This document shows positions 9,636-21,285 of a DNA stretch of 64,000 nt, in pieces; position 1 is the stretch's first letter; each line of letters begins with the position of its first letter. The position numbers were made by a program, and so were the translations under genes. The stretch comes from CAWGJC01 sp965276665 (GTDB lineage Bacteria; Pseudomonadota; Alphaproteobacteria; Acetobacterales; Acetobacteraceae), in assembly GCA_965276665.1 (NCBI GenBank), contig OZ255620.1, forward strand, positions 3,410,001 to 3,474,000. Reading direction: 5' to 3'. The notes beneath the pieces were generated by a model that was given only the letters and a program-made list of their open reading frames with translations, was not told where the DNA came from and did no database searches.

Positions 9636-10767
9636 TCATTGCGCCTGGGCGCTGGCCTCGCTGCGGGTGGCGCCGACGCGCGAGGCGAGGGCTGCGGCCA
9701 TGAAATCGTCGAGCGCGCCGTCCAGCACCGCGTCGGGGTTGCCCTTCTCGACGCCGGTGCGCAGGTCCTTCACCAGCTGATAGGGGGCGAGCACGTAGCT
9801 CCGGATCTGGTGGCCCCAGCCGATATCGGTCTTCGCACTCTCCACCTGGGCGGCGGCGGCCTCGCGCCGCTGCAGCTCGGCCTCGTACATGCGGGCCTTC
9901 AGCATTCCCATCGCGGTGGCGCGGTTGCGGTGCTGGCTGCGGTCGGTCTGGCAGGCGACGACGATCCCGGTCGGGATATGGGTGATGCGGATCGCGCTCT
10001 CGGTCTTGTTCACGTGCTGGCCGCCGGCGCCCGACGCGCGGAACGTGTCGACCTTGAGATCGGCCTCGTTGATCTCGATCTCGATCGAGTCATCCACCAC
10101 CGGATAGACCCAGACGCTGGCGAAGCTGGTCTGCCGCCGGGCCGCCGCGTCGAAGGGCGAGATGCGCACCAGGCGGTGGACGCCGGCCTCGGTCTTGAGC
10201 CAGCCATAGGCGCTCTCGCCGCTGACCTGCAGCGTGGCGGATTTGATGCCGGCCTGCTCGCCCTCGCTCTCCTCGAGGAGCTGGACCTTGTAGCCGTGCT
10301 GCTCGGCCCAGCGGGTGTACATGCGGAGCAGCATCTCCGCCCAATCCTGCGCCTCGGTGCCGCCGGCCCCGGAATTGATCTCGAGAAAGGCGTCGTTGGT
10401 GTCGGCCTCGCCGGAGAGCAGGCTCTCGATCTCGCGGCGCTTGGCCTCATCGGCGATGCGGCGGAGCGTCGCCAGCCCGTCGGCGACCATGCCCGCGTCG
10501 CCCTCCGCCTCGGCGAGCGCGATCAGCTCGATCGTGTCGGCGAGCTCGCCCTCCATCGCCTGCAACCCGTCGATCTGGCTGGCCAGGCGGTTGCGCTCGC
10601 GCATGGTTTTCTGCGCGGCTTCGGCATCGTCCCAGAGCGCCGGATCCTCGGCGCGGGCGTTCAGCTCCGCGAGGCGGCCGGTGGCGACATCCCAGTCAAA
10701 GATGCCTCCTCAGCAGCGCGAAGGACTGCTTGATCTGCTCGTGGATCGCGTCGGTCTCGGTGGACAT
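9636..10767 (-). CDS. prfB: peptide chain release factor 2 (programmed +1 frameshift)
   Basis: Class I release factor for UGA and UAA stops, 376 aa after recoding. Translation starts at ATG 10767 (MSTETDAIHEQIKQSFALLRRHL). After 23 codons it meets TGA at 10698-10696. A +1 slip on CTT continues the frame from GAC (10697) to 9636. The second frame carries GAGGQHVNKTESAIR, the catalytic GGQ loop, and the family's coiled-coil N-domain. The slip site matches the known prfB autoregulatory signal. The start is 7 bp after the mrcA stop, so it is the last gene of an amiC-mrcA-prfB operon. Confidence 0.95.
10695..10711 (-). promoter_or_regulatory. programmed +1 ribosomal frameshift site of prfB
   Basis: On the minus strand the sequence is GAGGAGG CAT CTT TGA C. 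An internal Shine-Dalgarno-like AGGAGG sits exactly one codon before the slippery CTT, followed by the in-frame TGA and a C. This is the same spacing as in the classical bacterial prfB site. It lets RF2 control its own synthesis: when RF2 is scarce, the ribosome pauses at TGA and shifts by +1. Confidence 0.93.
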
Positions 10768-10773
10768 CGCGGC

Positions 10774-13593
10774 TCAATACAACCCGCCGGATCCGGTGTC
10801 GAGTTTCGGCGCCGGCGCGGGCGCCGGTATGCCGGCGGGCGCTGGCGGGGCGCCGTCGGGATTGCCGCCCCCTTCGTACGCCGCATTCGGGTCGGCCGCC
10901 GAGGCGGTCGCGGTCTCGTCGCCGGAGATCGCGCCGCTGCTGGCGCCGGGCACCTGGCCGGGCTTGAACGCATCGGTCACCTGGCCGAAGCCGCTATTCC
11001 AGCTCTGCACCGTCACGCCCGGGGGCTGCGGGAAGGGGTAGGGCGTCTGGCCGCGCAGCGCGGTCTGCATGAACTCGCGCCATACCGGGGCCGCCACCTC
11101 GCCGCCGGTCTGGTTGTCGCCGAGCGAGGCCGGTTGGTCGAAGCCGATCCAGACCGCGGTGACGAGATCGGGGGTGAAGCCCACGAACCAGGCATCGTTG
11201 AAATCCTGCGAGGTGCCGGTCTTGCCGGCGATCTGCCAGCCATTCATGCCCTTCGACGCCTCGTACCCGGTGCCGTGCTGCACCACGCCCTCCATCATCA
11301 TGATGACCTGGAAGACGCTCGCCGGATCGGCGATCTGCGCGCGCTGATCGAGGATGGAAGGCGGATGGGACGGGTCGGCGCAGCCGTCGCAGGCGAGGCC
11401 GGGGTTGCGCCAGATCACATGGCCGTCGCGGTCCTGCACCGTGTCGACGAGGCTCGGGATCACCTCCCGGCCGCCCGCGGCGATCCCGGCATAGGCGCCG
11501 GCCTGGCGCAGCACGGTGGTGTCGACCGCGCCGATCGCCGCCGGCAGCACTTTCGGCATGCTATCGACCTCGTGGAAGGCGATCGCGGTCTTCGCCACCG
11601 CGCCCATGCCAAGTTGCTGGGCGAGCCGGACCGTGGGGAGGTTGAGCGATTTCTCGAGCGCGATGTGCAGCGGCACGTCGCCGAGATAGCCCTTCTCGAA
11701 ATCATGCGGCGACCAGATGCCCTGCGCGCCCATATCCTGGCTGAACGGGCCGTCGAGGAAGCGCTGGCTCGGCGAGATGTCGCGCTCCATCGCGGTCAGA
11801 TAGACGAACGGCTTGAAGCTGCTGCCCGGCTGGCGGAGCGCCTGGGTGGCCCGGTCGAACTGGCTGGCGCCGCGGCTCCAGCCGCCCACCAGGGCGAGCA
11901 CCCGCCCGGTGCGCGGATCGACCGCGACCAGCGCGCCCTGGATATGCGGGATCTGGCGGAGCTGCAGCCGCGGGGCGGCGGATGTCGCGCCGGGTTTGGC
12001 CGATGCCGATGCGGGACCAGACGATGCGGCACCAGACGGGGCGGCACCAGACGGGGCGGCACCAGACGGGGCGGCACCAGACGGGGCGGCACCAGACGGG
12101 GCGGCACCAGACGGGGCGGCAGCCGGCGTTGTGGCACCGGGCTCCACCATCACGACGTCGCCCGGCTTCACCACGTCGGTGATCCGCCGCGGCGGCATGC
12201 CGTTATGCCGCGCCCAGCCCATATCGCCGAGCGCCAGCAGGCCGGTGCGCGGCGTGCCGGCATCGGTGGGCGAAGCGCCCGGATTAGGCTCGAGATAGCC
12301 GACGCGCGCCGTCGTGCCCCGCTCGGTGTCGAGCACCACGGCGAGCCGCCATTCGCGCAGCATCCCGGCCGGCCTGCCGACCGGGGCGAGCAGCGTCGGC
12401 CAGCCGGTCTGCAGCGCCGGCGTGTCGTTCAGGTGCGCGACCGGGCCGGTCCAGTTGCCGTGCCGGTGATCGTAGGTGATCAGCCCGGCCCGGAGCGCCT
12501 TCTCCGCCGCGCCCTGCAGGGTGGGATCGAGCGTGGTGCGCACCGACAATCCGCCCTCGGTGGCGCCCTGCATGCCGTAATGGTCGATCAGCTCGCGCCG
12601 CACCTCGTCGGAGAACCACTCGCTGCCGGGCGCGATTTCGGTCCGGCTATAGGCGGTCGGCGCGATCGGCTCGGCCTTCGCCGCCGCCGCCTGCTCGGCG
12701 GTGACGTAGCGGTCCTCCGCCATGCGGTCGATCACCCAGTCCCGCCGCGCCTTGGCGGCCTCCGGGTAGCGGAACGGGTTGTAGTTGTTCGGCGCCTTCG
12801 GCAGCGCGCCGAGGAAGGCCGCCTGGGCGAGGGTGAGCTGGTCGAGCGGCTTGTCGAAATAGGCCTGCGACGCGGCTGCCACGCCATACGAGCCGAGGCC
12901 GAGATAGATCTCGTTCAGATAGAGCTCGAGGATGCGTTCCTTCGGCAGCGTGTTCTCGATGCGGGTGGCGAGGATCGCTTCCTTGATCTTGCGCGACAGG
13001 GTGACGACGTTGCTGCCAAGCAGCATGTTCTTCGCCACTTGCTGGGTGATGGTGGAGGCGCCGATCGGCCGCCGTCCCTGGCCCATCATCTGGATGTCGG
13101 TGACCGCGGCGCGCAGGATGGCGGCGGGATCGACGCCGCGATGGCTCCAGAACGTCTTGTCCTCGGCGGAGACGAAGGCCTGCTTCACCTGGTCCGGAAT
13201 CGCGGTGTAGGGCACGAAGATGCGCCGCTCGGTCGCGAGCTCGCCGATCAGCTGGTCGTCGCTCGCATAGATGCGGCTCATCACCGGCGGCTGGTAGGTG
13301 CGCAGCCCCGCCACCGTCGGCAGGTCGCCGGCGATCTGCCGGTAGCTCTGCCAGGCGATGACCCCGCCGACGAGCCCGGCCAGCACCACGATGCCGACAC
13401 CGGCCGCGAACAGCCCGCCGAACAGGCGGAACACGAAAGGCGGCCGCTTCCTCGACGGCGTCCGCGTCTCGCGCTCCGGCCTGTCGCGCCGGCGGTTGTC
13501 CTGCCCCCGCTGGCCAGGCGGCGGCGTGGGGGGATTGGGCGGCGGGGCGCGGTTCGGCACCAGGGGGTCGCCCGCGGTCAGGTGTCCGGTCAT
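10774..13593 (-). CDS. mrcA: penicillin-binding protein 1A (bifunctional transglycosylase/transpeptidase)
   Basis: Class A PBP, 939 aa. A basic, Pro-rich cytoplasmic tail (residues 1-50) is followed by a TM segment (about 52-80). The GT51 transglycosylase domain has the catalytic Glu in EDKTFWSHRGVD near residue 143. The OB-like domain is interrupted by an (AAPSG)n repeat around residues 492-526. The transpeptidase domain has SSFK near 591, SLN, and KTGT near 789. The C-terminal tail is Pro/Ala/Gly-rich. It lies between amiC and prfB in one minus-strand operon, the usual alphaproteobacterial order. Confidence 0.95.
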   Translation of the reverse strand: MTGHLTAGDPLVPNRAPPPNPPTPPPGQRGQDNRRRDRPERETRTPSRKRPPFVFRLFGGLFAAGVGIVVLAGLVGGVIAWQSYRQIAGDLPTVAGLRTYQPPVMSRIYASDDQLIGELATERRIFVPYTAIPDQVKQAFVSAEDKTFWSHRGVDPAAILRAAVTDIQMMGQGRRPIGASTITQQVAKNMLLGSNVVTLSRKIKEAILATRIENTLPKERILELYLNEIYLGLGSYGVAAASQAYFDKPLDQLTLAQAAFLGALPKAPNNYNPFRYPEAAKARRDWVIDRMAEDRYVTAEQAAAAKAEPIAPTAYSRTEIAPGSEWFSDEVRRELIDHYGMQGATEGGLSVRTTLDPTLQGAAEKALRAGLITYDHRHGNWTGPVAHLNDTPALQTGWPTLLAPVGRPAGMLREWRLAVVLDTERGTTARVGYLEPNPGASPTDAGTPRTGLLALGDMGWARHNGMPPRRITDVVKPGDVVMVEPGATTPAAAPSGAAPSGAAPSGAAPSGAAPSGAAPSGAASSGPASASAKPGATSAAPRLQLRQIPHIQGALVAVDPRTGRVLALVGGWSRGASQFDRATQALRQPGSSFKPFVYLTAMERDISPSQRFLDGPFSQDMGAQGIWSPHDFEKGYLGDVPLHIALEKSLNLPTVRLAQQLGMGAVAKTAIAFHEVDSMPKVLPAAIGAVDTTVLRQAGAYAGIAAGGREVIPSLVDTVQDRDGHVIWRNPGLACDGCADPSHPPSILDQRAQIADPASVFQVIMMMEGVVQHGTGYEASKGMNGWQIAGKTGTSQDFNDAWFVGFTPDLVTAVWIGFDQPASLGDNQTGGEVAAPVWREFMQTALRGQTPYPFPQPPGVTVQSWNSGFGQVTDAFKPGQVPGASSGAISGDETATASAADPNAAYEGGGNPDGAPPAPAGIPAPAPAPKLDTGSGGLY
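12016..12120. repeat. 15-bp tandem repeat inside mrcA
   Basis: Six exact copies of ACCAGACGGGGCGGC fill 12031-12120, preceded by one imperfect copy (ACCAGACGATGCGGC) at 12016. Read on the minus strand they encode repeated Ala-Ala-Pro-Ser-Gly. Being in frame and identical, the array probably varies in copy number between strains. Confidence 0.95.
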
Positions 13594-13672
13594 GGAATGG
13601 GGTGCTGCCTTGCTGCCGCCCTGGGGTGTTGCTGCCGCTCCTGGGGTTCAAGGGCGGGGTGGTGGCGCCGTT

Positions 13673-14518
13673 CTAGCCCGAAATCCGGGTCACATGGTCC
13701 GCCATTCTGAAATACCCGTCCACCGCGTGCTTCATCGCCAAGGCCACCTTGAGGCGATGATCCGGGCGACGCAACGCGGCTTCGTCCTCCGGGTTCGACA
13801 TGAATCCCATCTCGACGAGCACGCTCGGAATATCCGCCGCCTTCAGCACCACGAACCCGGCATGGCGGTCCGGGTTGTTGAGCATCGGCACCGTGCTGTC
13901 GAGCGCCCGGACCACGCTGGCCGCCATGTGGTTCGAGCCGATCCGCGTCTCCTGCCGCACCAGGCTCGAGAGGATGCCGGCGACCTCCGGGGAGACGTCG
14001 TGAAAGGCCGGGCCGCCATAGCGGTCGGCGCTGTTCTCGCGCTGGGCCAGCGCCGCGGTCTGCGGGTCCGACGCGGTGTTGGAGAGGGTGTAGACGCTGG
14101 CGCCGCGCACGCTGTGGTCGGTCAGCGCATCGGCATGCATCGAGACGAAGAGCTGCGCCCCGGCCCGCTCGGCCAGCGCCACCCGGTCTTCGAGCGGGAT
14201 GAAATGGTCGTGCGTGCGGGTGAGCACGACGCGATAGGCGCCGTCTGCCTCAAGCTGCCGCTTCAGCGCGAGCGCGGTCGCGAACGCGATGTGCTTCTCG
14301 TACGTGCCGGAATAGCCGATCGCCCCCGGATCCTTGCCGCCGTGGCCGGGATCGAGCATCACCACCGGCGCCGGGCGGCCTGGTTCGGGGCGCCCCGGCG
14401 CCTTGTGCGCGTGCGGCCGGGCGGTGGCGGTCGCTGCCCAGGCCGGCAGCAGCAAGGTGGCGGCGACGCCCTGACCGAGCAGGAAGCGGCGCGCGCAGAA
14501 CGGCGATGGTCGGGTCAT
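13673..14518 (-). CDS. N-acetylmuramoyl-L-alanine amidase (Amidase_3, AmiC-like)
   Basis: Periplasmic zinc amidase that cuts the peptide stem from MurNAc, 281 aa. The N-terminus has a twin-arginine-like RRFLLGQG before a hydrophobic stretch ending in ARPHA. The catalytic domain starts VVMLDPGHGGKDPGAIG with the first His ligand. Glu and His ligands follow in YEKHIAFA and SMHADAL, and the ending is VLVEMGFMSNPEDE. There is no AMIN domain, so targeting must differ from E. coli AmiC. It is the first gene of the operon with mrcA (79-bp gap) and prfB. Confidence 0.9.
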   Translation of the reverse strand: MTRPSPFCARRFLLGQGVAATLLLPAWAATATARPHAHKAPGRPEPGRPAPVVMLDPGHGGKDPGAIGYSGTYEKHIAFATALALKRQLEADGAYRVVLTRTHDHFIPLEDRVALAERAGAQLFVSMHADALTDHSVRGASVYTLSNTASDPQTAALAQRENSADRYGGPAFHDVSPEVAGILSSLVRQETRIGSNHMAASVVRALDSTVPMLNNPDRHAGFVVLKAADIPSVLVEMGFMSNPEDEAALRRPDHRLKVALAMKHAVDGYFRMADHVTRISG

Positions 14519-15165
14519 GGCGGCAGGACCTTAACACATTGCTTGCAGCACGTGACGTTTGCCATTGATTTTGGTGCTTCCGTGGCGCCGCCGCCACGGT
14601 TTCGCCGCATGTCTTGCGGTGACGGCCGGATTGCGCCATGTTGAGAATCGCTGCTTGATGGTGCGGCGGATCGCTCAGCCCGATTTTCCAAGGCCGCATC
14701 CCTTGCGGTCGGGAGACCGCAGCGCCGGAATCGATCCAGGATCGTCGATCAGGGATCACCGATCCGAGAATGGGGTCTGACCGACACCATTCGTGCCATT
14801 TCCCGCGTCGCGCAGTTCGCGCGCCGGGGTCGCCCGAAGCCTGGCTTCGCCGGCGTCTAGCCTGCTGCCGCCGGGCGCGGCGTCATCGCCGCCCCGCTTC
14901 TTCCGCGTCGCGGCGCACCCGCCGCGACGCGTTTCATCCACCGGGCCCGGCGTGACCGCCGCCCCGCCAGTCAGGGACCATCGAGCGCCACCCGTGTCAG
15001 AACGAGCCTCATCCGGATCGATCGCACGCGGCGACCTCGCGGCCCGCCCGCCTTCCCATCCCCGCCGTGACGCGACCCTGCCCGCGCGCCGATCCTGGAG
15101 CCTTCGCTCCGGTCGGGCCGCGCGGCCCGTTATCCGCGCGGCGCCGCACCGGAGTTCAAGTCCCG
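14519..15165. promoter_or_regulatory. long leader/intergenic region upstream of RNase E gene
   Basis: This is the only gap over 300 bp. It lies between the divergent amiC and rne genes and holds no convincing gene. Near 14871-14967 two 27-bp direct copies starting CCGGGCGCGGCG and CCGGGCCCGGCG (3 mismatches) flank a perfect 12-bp inverted repeat (14904-14915 and 14920-14931, loop CACC). A small hairpin GAAGC/GCTTC lies near 14836. A long structured 5' leader is known to mediate RNase E autoregulation in enterobacteria; a similar role here is inference. Confidence 0.5.
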
Positions 15166-18213
<3,048 letters not shown>

Positions 18214-18219
18214 TTCAGG

Positions 18220-18402
18220 AAGGCCAGGGGCTCTGCCCCTGGACCCCGCTAAGGGCAGTCGCCCTTAGAACCCGTTATGGCGCTTCGTGCGAAGCGCACC
18301 CAAAGCTGAGCTCACAGCTCTCACCGGGACCCGCGCGACGCGGTACCCGGGTTCTAAGGGCGACTGCCCTTAGCGGGGTCCAGGGGCAGCGCCCCTGGCC
18401 TT
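18220..18402. repeat. paired palindromic element, type I copy 2
   Basis: Same design as the copy at 4563. The left arm (AAGGCCAGGGGCTCTGCCCC, then the CTAAGGGC/GCCCTTAG hairpin) starts 7 bp after the rne stop, and the inverted arm ends just before the aminotransferase stop. The centre differs from copy 1 but shares GCGCTTCG-type sequence. It lies between convergent genes. Confidence 0.85.
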
Positions 18403-18404
18403 CT

Positions 18405-19562
18405 TCACCTAAACCCCTGAAGCCGCCGAGCCGCCTCCGCCATGTCCGCCTCCGGCCCCGCGTAGCTGAACCGCAGGGTCCGGTGCCCGCGGGTGCGGTC
18501 GAAATCCTTGCCCGGGGCCGCGGCGATGCCGGCCTCCGCAAGCATGCGGGCCGCGAAATCGATGCTGTCGTTCGAGCGATCGCCGATATCGGCGTAGAGG
18601 TAGAACGCTCCCTCCGCCGCCGAGAGATGAGGGAAGCCGGCGCCGGGCAGGGCGGCCAGCAGGAGGTCGCGGGAGCGGCGGTAGCGGGCGACATTGGCCT
18701 GCAGCTCGTCATGGCAGTCGAACGCCGCTTCCGCCGCGACCTGGGCGATGTGCGGCGCGCTGATGAAGAGGTTCTGCGCCAGCCGCTCGACGGGTCGCGC
18801 CAATGCCTCCGGCAGCACGAGCCAGCCGACGCGCCAGCCGGTCATGCTGAAATATTTGGAGAAGCTGTTCACCACGATGGCGCTCGGGCTGAAGGAAATA
18901 GCGGTCGCGGCCGGCGCGGCATAGGTCAGCCCGTGATAGATCTCGTCCGAGATCAGCCGCACGCCGGCGCCGTCGCACCAGGCGGCCAGCGCGGCGAGCT
19001 CCCCGGGATGCAGCATGGTGCCGGCGGGATTGCTCGGGCTGGCGACGATCAGCCCGGCCGGGCGCGGGGCGAGGCGCTCCAGCATGGCGATGGTCGGCTG
19101 GAAGCGGGTGGCCTCGCCCGCCTCGATGATCAGCGGCTCGATTCCGAGCGCGGTCAGGATATTGACGTAGGGCGGGTAGAACGGCGCGGTGAGCGCCACC
19201 CGGTCCCCGGGGTCGAAGGCGGCCAGGAAGGCGAGCGGAAACGCCCCGGACGCCCCGGTGGTGACGGCGATGCGGTCGGGCGAGACGTCGACGCCATACC
19301 AATCGGCATAATGCGCGGCGATGCGGGCGCGGAGGGACGGCAGCCCGAACGCCTCGGTGTATCCGAGCTTGTGCCCGGCGGCGAGCGAGGCCTGGGCTGC
19401 GCGCACCGCGCCGGCGGGCGCGCCGGTGCCCGGTTGGCCGACCTCCAGATGGATCACCGCCGGATCGCCGGGGGCGGCCATCGCCTGCCGGCGATTGGCG
19501 GCGGCGATCACGTCCATGACGATGAAGGCTGGCGCCCCCGCTCCGTGTCCGACCTTCAGCAT
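18405..19562 (-). CDS. PLP-dependent aminotransferase (class I/II)
   Basis: Fold-type I aminotransferase, 385 aa. It has VIHLEVGQPGTGAP at the N-terminus, LGYTEAFGLPSLRARIA for substrate-side contacts, SPSNPAGTM, DEIYHGLTY (PLP-ring Asp/Tyr) and the PLP lysine in NSFSKYFSMTGWRVGW. This resembles the aspartate/aromatic subgroup of the AAT family. Start choice: MLKV at 19562; an internal Met (MDVIAAANRR) is also possible. It lies downstream of the ggt-like gene across a 112-bp gap filled by a repeat, so co-transcription is possible but interrupted. Substrate unknown. Confidence 0.88.
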   Translation of the reverse strand: MLKVGHGAGAPAFIVMDVIAAANRRQAMAAPGDPAVIHLEVGQPGTGAPAGAVRAAQASLAAGHKLGYTEAFGLPSLRARIAAHYADWYGVDVSPDRIAVTTGASGAFPLAFLAAFDPGDRVALTAPFYPPYVNILTALGIEPLIIEAGEATRFQPTIAMLERLAPRPAGLIVASPSNPAGTMLHPGELAALAAWCDGAGVRLISDEIYHGLTYAAPAATAISFSPSAIVVNSFSKYFSMTGWRVGWLVLPEALARPVERLAQNLFISAPHIAQVAAEAAFDCHDELQANVARYRRSRDLLLAALPGAGFPHLSAAEGAFYLYADIGDRSNDSIDFAARMLAEAGIAAAPGKDFDRTRGHRTLRFSYAGPEADMAEAARRLQGFR

Positions 19563-19570
19563 GGCGGATA

Positions 19571-19678
19571 CTAGAGCATCATCCGTTCGAACGGACTCGT
19601 TCGAGCGGATAAAGATGCTCGCCGAAACAAAGACCTAGAGCCTGTGCCGTGAGCGAATGCGAGCGGAACATGCTCTAG
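19571..19678. repeat. CTAGAGCAT-type interspersed repeat (RIME-like)
   Basis: A 108-bp element bounded by inverted CTAGAGCAT and ATGCTCTAG. Internal arms (CATCCGTTCGAACGGACT, CGTTCGAGCGGAT) can pair. The sequence style matches dispersed repeats common in Alphaproteobacteria. Its right edge overlaps the last codon positions of the ggt-like gene and supplies the TAG stop. Confidence 0.65.
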
Positions 19679-21168
19679 TTCGACCCGAGGGCCAAGCCCC
19701 CGTCGCGCGGATCCGGCGCCCAGCTGCACGAACGCTCCGCCCCCGGCAGGTAGCGCGAGCAGACGATCGCATCGGCCCGGCCCGGCTCCGGCACCGGGGC
19801 CGGCATCGCCGTGCCGTAGCGCACCGCATTCTCGAGCGCGAGCGCGGTGGCGAGCGGCGCGCCATCCTGGCCCGCCCCGCCCACCGCGGCGCGGAAGGCG
19901 TTGACATGCGCGTTGTACTGGATCGCCGCGGAGAGCAGCGGCGCGGGCATGCTGCCGGGCGCGGCGGCGAGCAGGATTCCGGTGCCCGGCGCGATCCGGC
20001 CGGTGCCGAACAGATTGTTCATGCTGGTGCTGCACGCGACCGCGTCGCCGTCACGGTCGAGCGCCAGGAAGGATGTCGAGGCAGGCAAAGCGGGCAACGT
20101 CGCCGCCGGGGCCTGCGCCGCCAGCACCGCGCGGGGATCGCCGCCGGCGGCGCGCCACAGGGCCGCCACAGCGAGCGCGCGGTCGTTCGCCTGCTGCAGC
20201 GCGGCCGGGTTCTGCCGCAGCACCTGGAAGGCGGCGGCGGCGGCGAGGCCGCCATCGGCGGGCGGCGGCAGGAAAGCCGCGACGTCGTTGCCGGCGGACA
20301 GGGAGAGCGGGTTGGCGACGTCCGGGATGGCGGCGCGCAGATCGGCGAGAGTCAGCGCCCCGCCGGCGAGCGGCGTCGCCTGCTCGAGCCGTCTGGCCAG
20401 CGCGCCGGTGTAGAGATCCCCCACCCCCTGCACGCGCAGCTGGGCGAGCGTGCCGCCGAGATCGGGCTGCACCATCCGGCTGCCCTCGGCGAGCGTCACG
20501 CCGCCGGGCCCGAACACCGAGCGCGCATTCGGGTCGGCGAGCAGCGGCGCGCCGACTGCGGCGAGGTCGCGGGCAAAGGCGCGGGAGACGGTGACCCCGA
20601 GCCGCGCCTGCTGCTCCGCCGGGCCGATCAGCTGCTCGAAGGGCAGCTTGCCGCCGTAGCGGGCATAGAGCGCGAACAGGCCGCGCGCCATCATCGGCAC
20701 GCCGGCCGGGCGGTCCGAATTCGGGTTCGCCCCCTGCGGAGCGCGGCTGGTGAACATGATCGCCTCGGGAGCGCCGCCGCCGGGGCCCGAGCGAGCGGGG
20801 TTGTAGGCGAGGCAGGCGCCCCCGGCGCCGAGCGAGGCGCGGGAGGGCAGGGTGACGGCCAGGCTGAACCCCATCGCGACCGCCGCATCGGCCGCGCTGC
20901 CGCCATTGGCGAGCACCTCCCGCCCGCGCAGCGCCGCGTTCGGCTCCTCTGCGACCACCGCGCCGATGAAGCCGGCGATCCGCTGCGGCTGGGGGTTGGT
21001 GGTGACGCCGCCGCCGAAGAAGGTGTTCTTGACCGAGTTCAGGCCCGAGCAGCCGGTGGCGGAGAGCGCCCCGGTCAGCAGCACCCCGGCGCGGAGCGCG
21101 GCGCCGAGCCGGCGCGGCGGAGGGTTGCCGTGGCTGAGGCGCGAGGTATAGGCGATCCGGCTGCGCAC
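19675..21168 (-). CDS. gamma-glutamyltransferase-like lipoprotein
   Basis: Short member of the gamma-glutamyltransferase family, about 497 aa (usual length about 550-580). A lipobox VLLTGALSATGC puts it on the membrane. The large-subunit start AEEPNAALRGREVLANGGSAADAAVAMG is clear, and the small-subunit region SFLALDRDGDAVACSTSMNNLFGTG aligns with the canonical one. The autocleavage motif, normally TTH, reads STS (PASTSFLALD), so the nucleophile would be Ser or missing; activity is uncertain. The GTG start at 21168 is chosen to include a signal peptide and is not certain. It diverges from the DsbA-like gene. Confidence 0.8.
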   Translation of the reverse strand: MRSRIAYTSRLSHGNPPPRRLGAALRAGVLLTGALSATGCSGLNSVKNTFFGGGVTTNPQPQRIAGFIGAVVAEEPNAALRGREVLANGGSAADAAVAMGFSLAVTLPSRASLGAGGACLAYNPARSGPGGGAPEAIMFTSRAPQGANPNSDRPAGVPMMARGLFALYARYGGKLPFEQLIGPAEQQARLGVTVSRAFARDLAAVGAPLLADPNARSVFGPGGVTLAEGSRMVQPDLGGTLAQLRVQGVGDLYTGALARRLEQATPLAGGALTLADLRAAIPDVANPLSLSAGNDVAAFLPPPADGGLAAAAAFQVLRQNPAALQQANDRALAVAALWRAAGGDPRAVLAAQAPAATLPALPASTSFLALDRDGDAVACSTSMNNLFGTGRIAPGTGILLAAAPGSMPAPLLSAAIQYNAHVNAFRAAVGGAGQDGAPLATALALENAVRYGTAMPAPVPEPGRADAIVCSRYLPGAERSCSWAPDPRDGGLALGSN

Positions 21169-21285
21169 GCGGCGTTTCCCCAAACTGGCTCGAACCGGCT
21201 CCGCCGATTCAGGTGACTTCCATCGCGGTCCTCGCCATAACCGCCTTCGAGATCCCCGGCAACCGCCCGCCCGGAGCCAGCGCCC

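Noticed and set aside
10604..10767. prfB taken as a frameshifted pseudogene
   Set aside because: The TGA lies at the canonical recoding site with the correct Shine-Dalgarno-like motif, so the interruption is functional.
12016..12120. Possible CRISPR array
   Set aside because: The units are directly adjacent 15-mers with no spacers and lie in frame inside mrcA; no cas genes are present.
10315..13710. Very long plus-strand open frame (over 1100 codons) opposite mrcA
   Set aside because: It is antisense to a clear PBP1A gene, has an Arg/Ala/Gly-rich composition with no domain, and is expected in GC-rich DNA with few stops.
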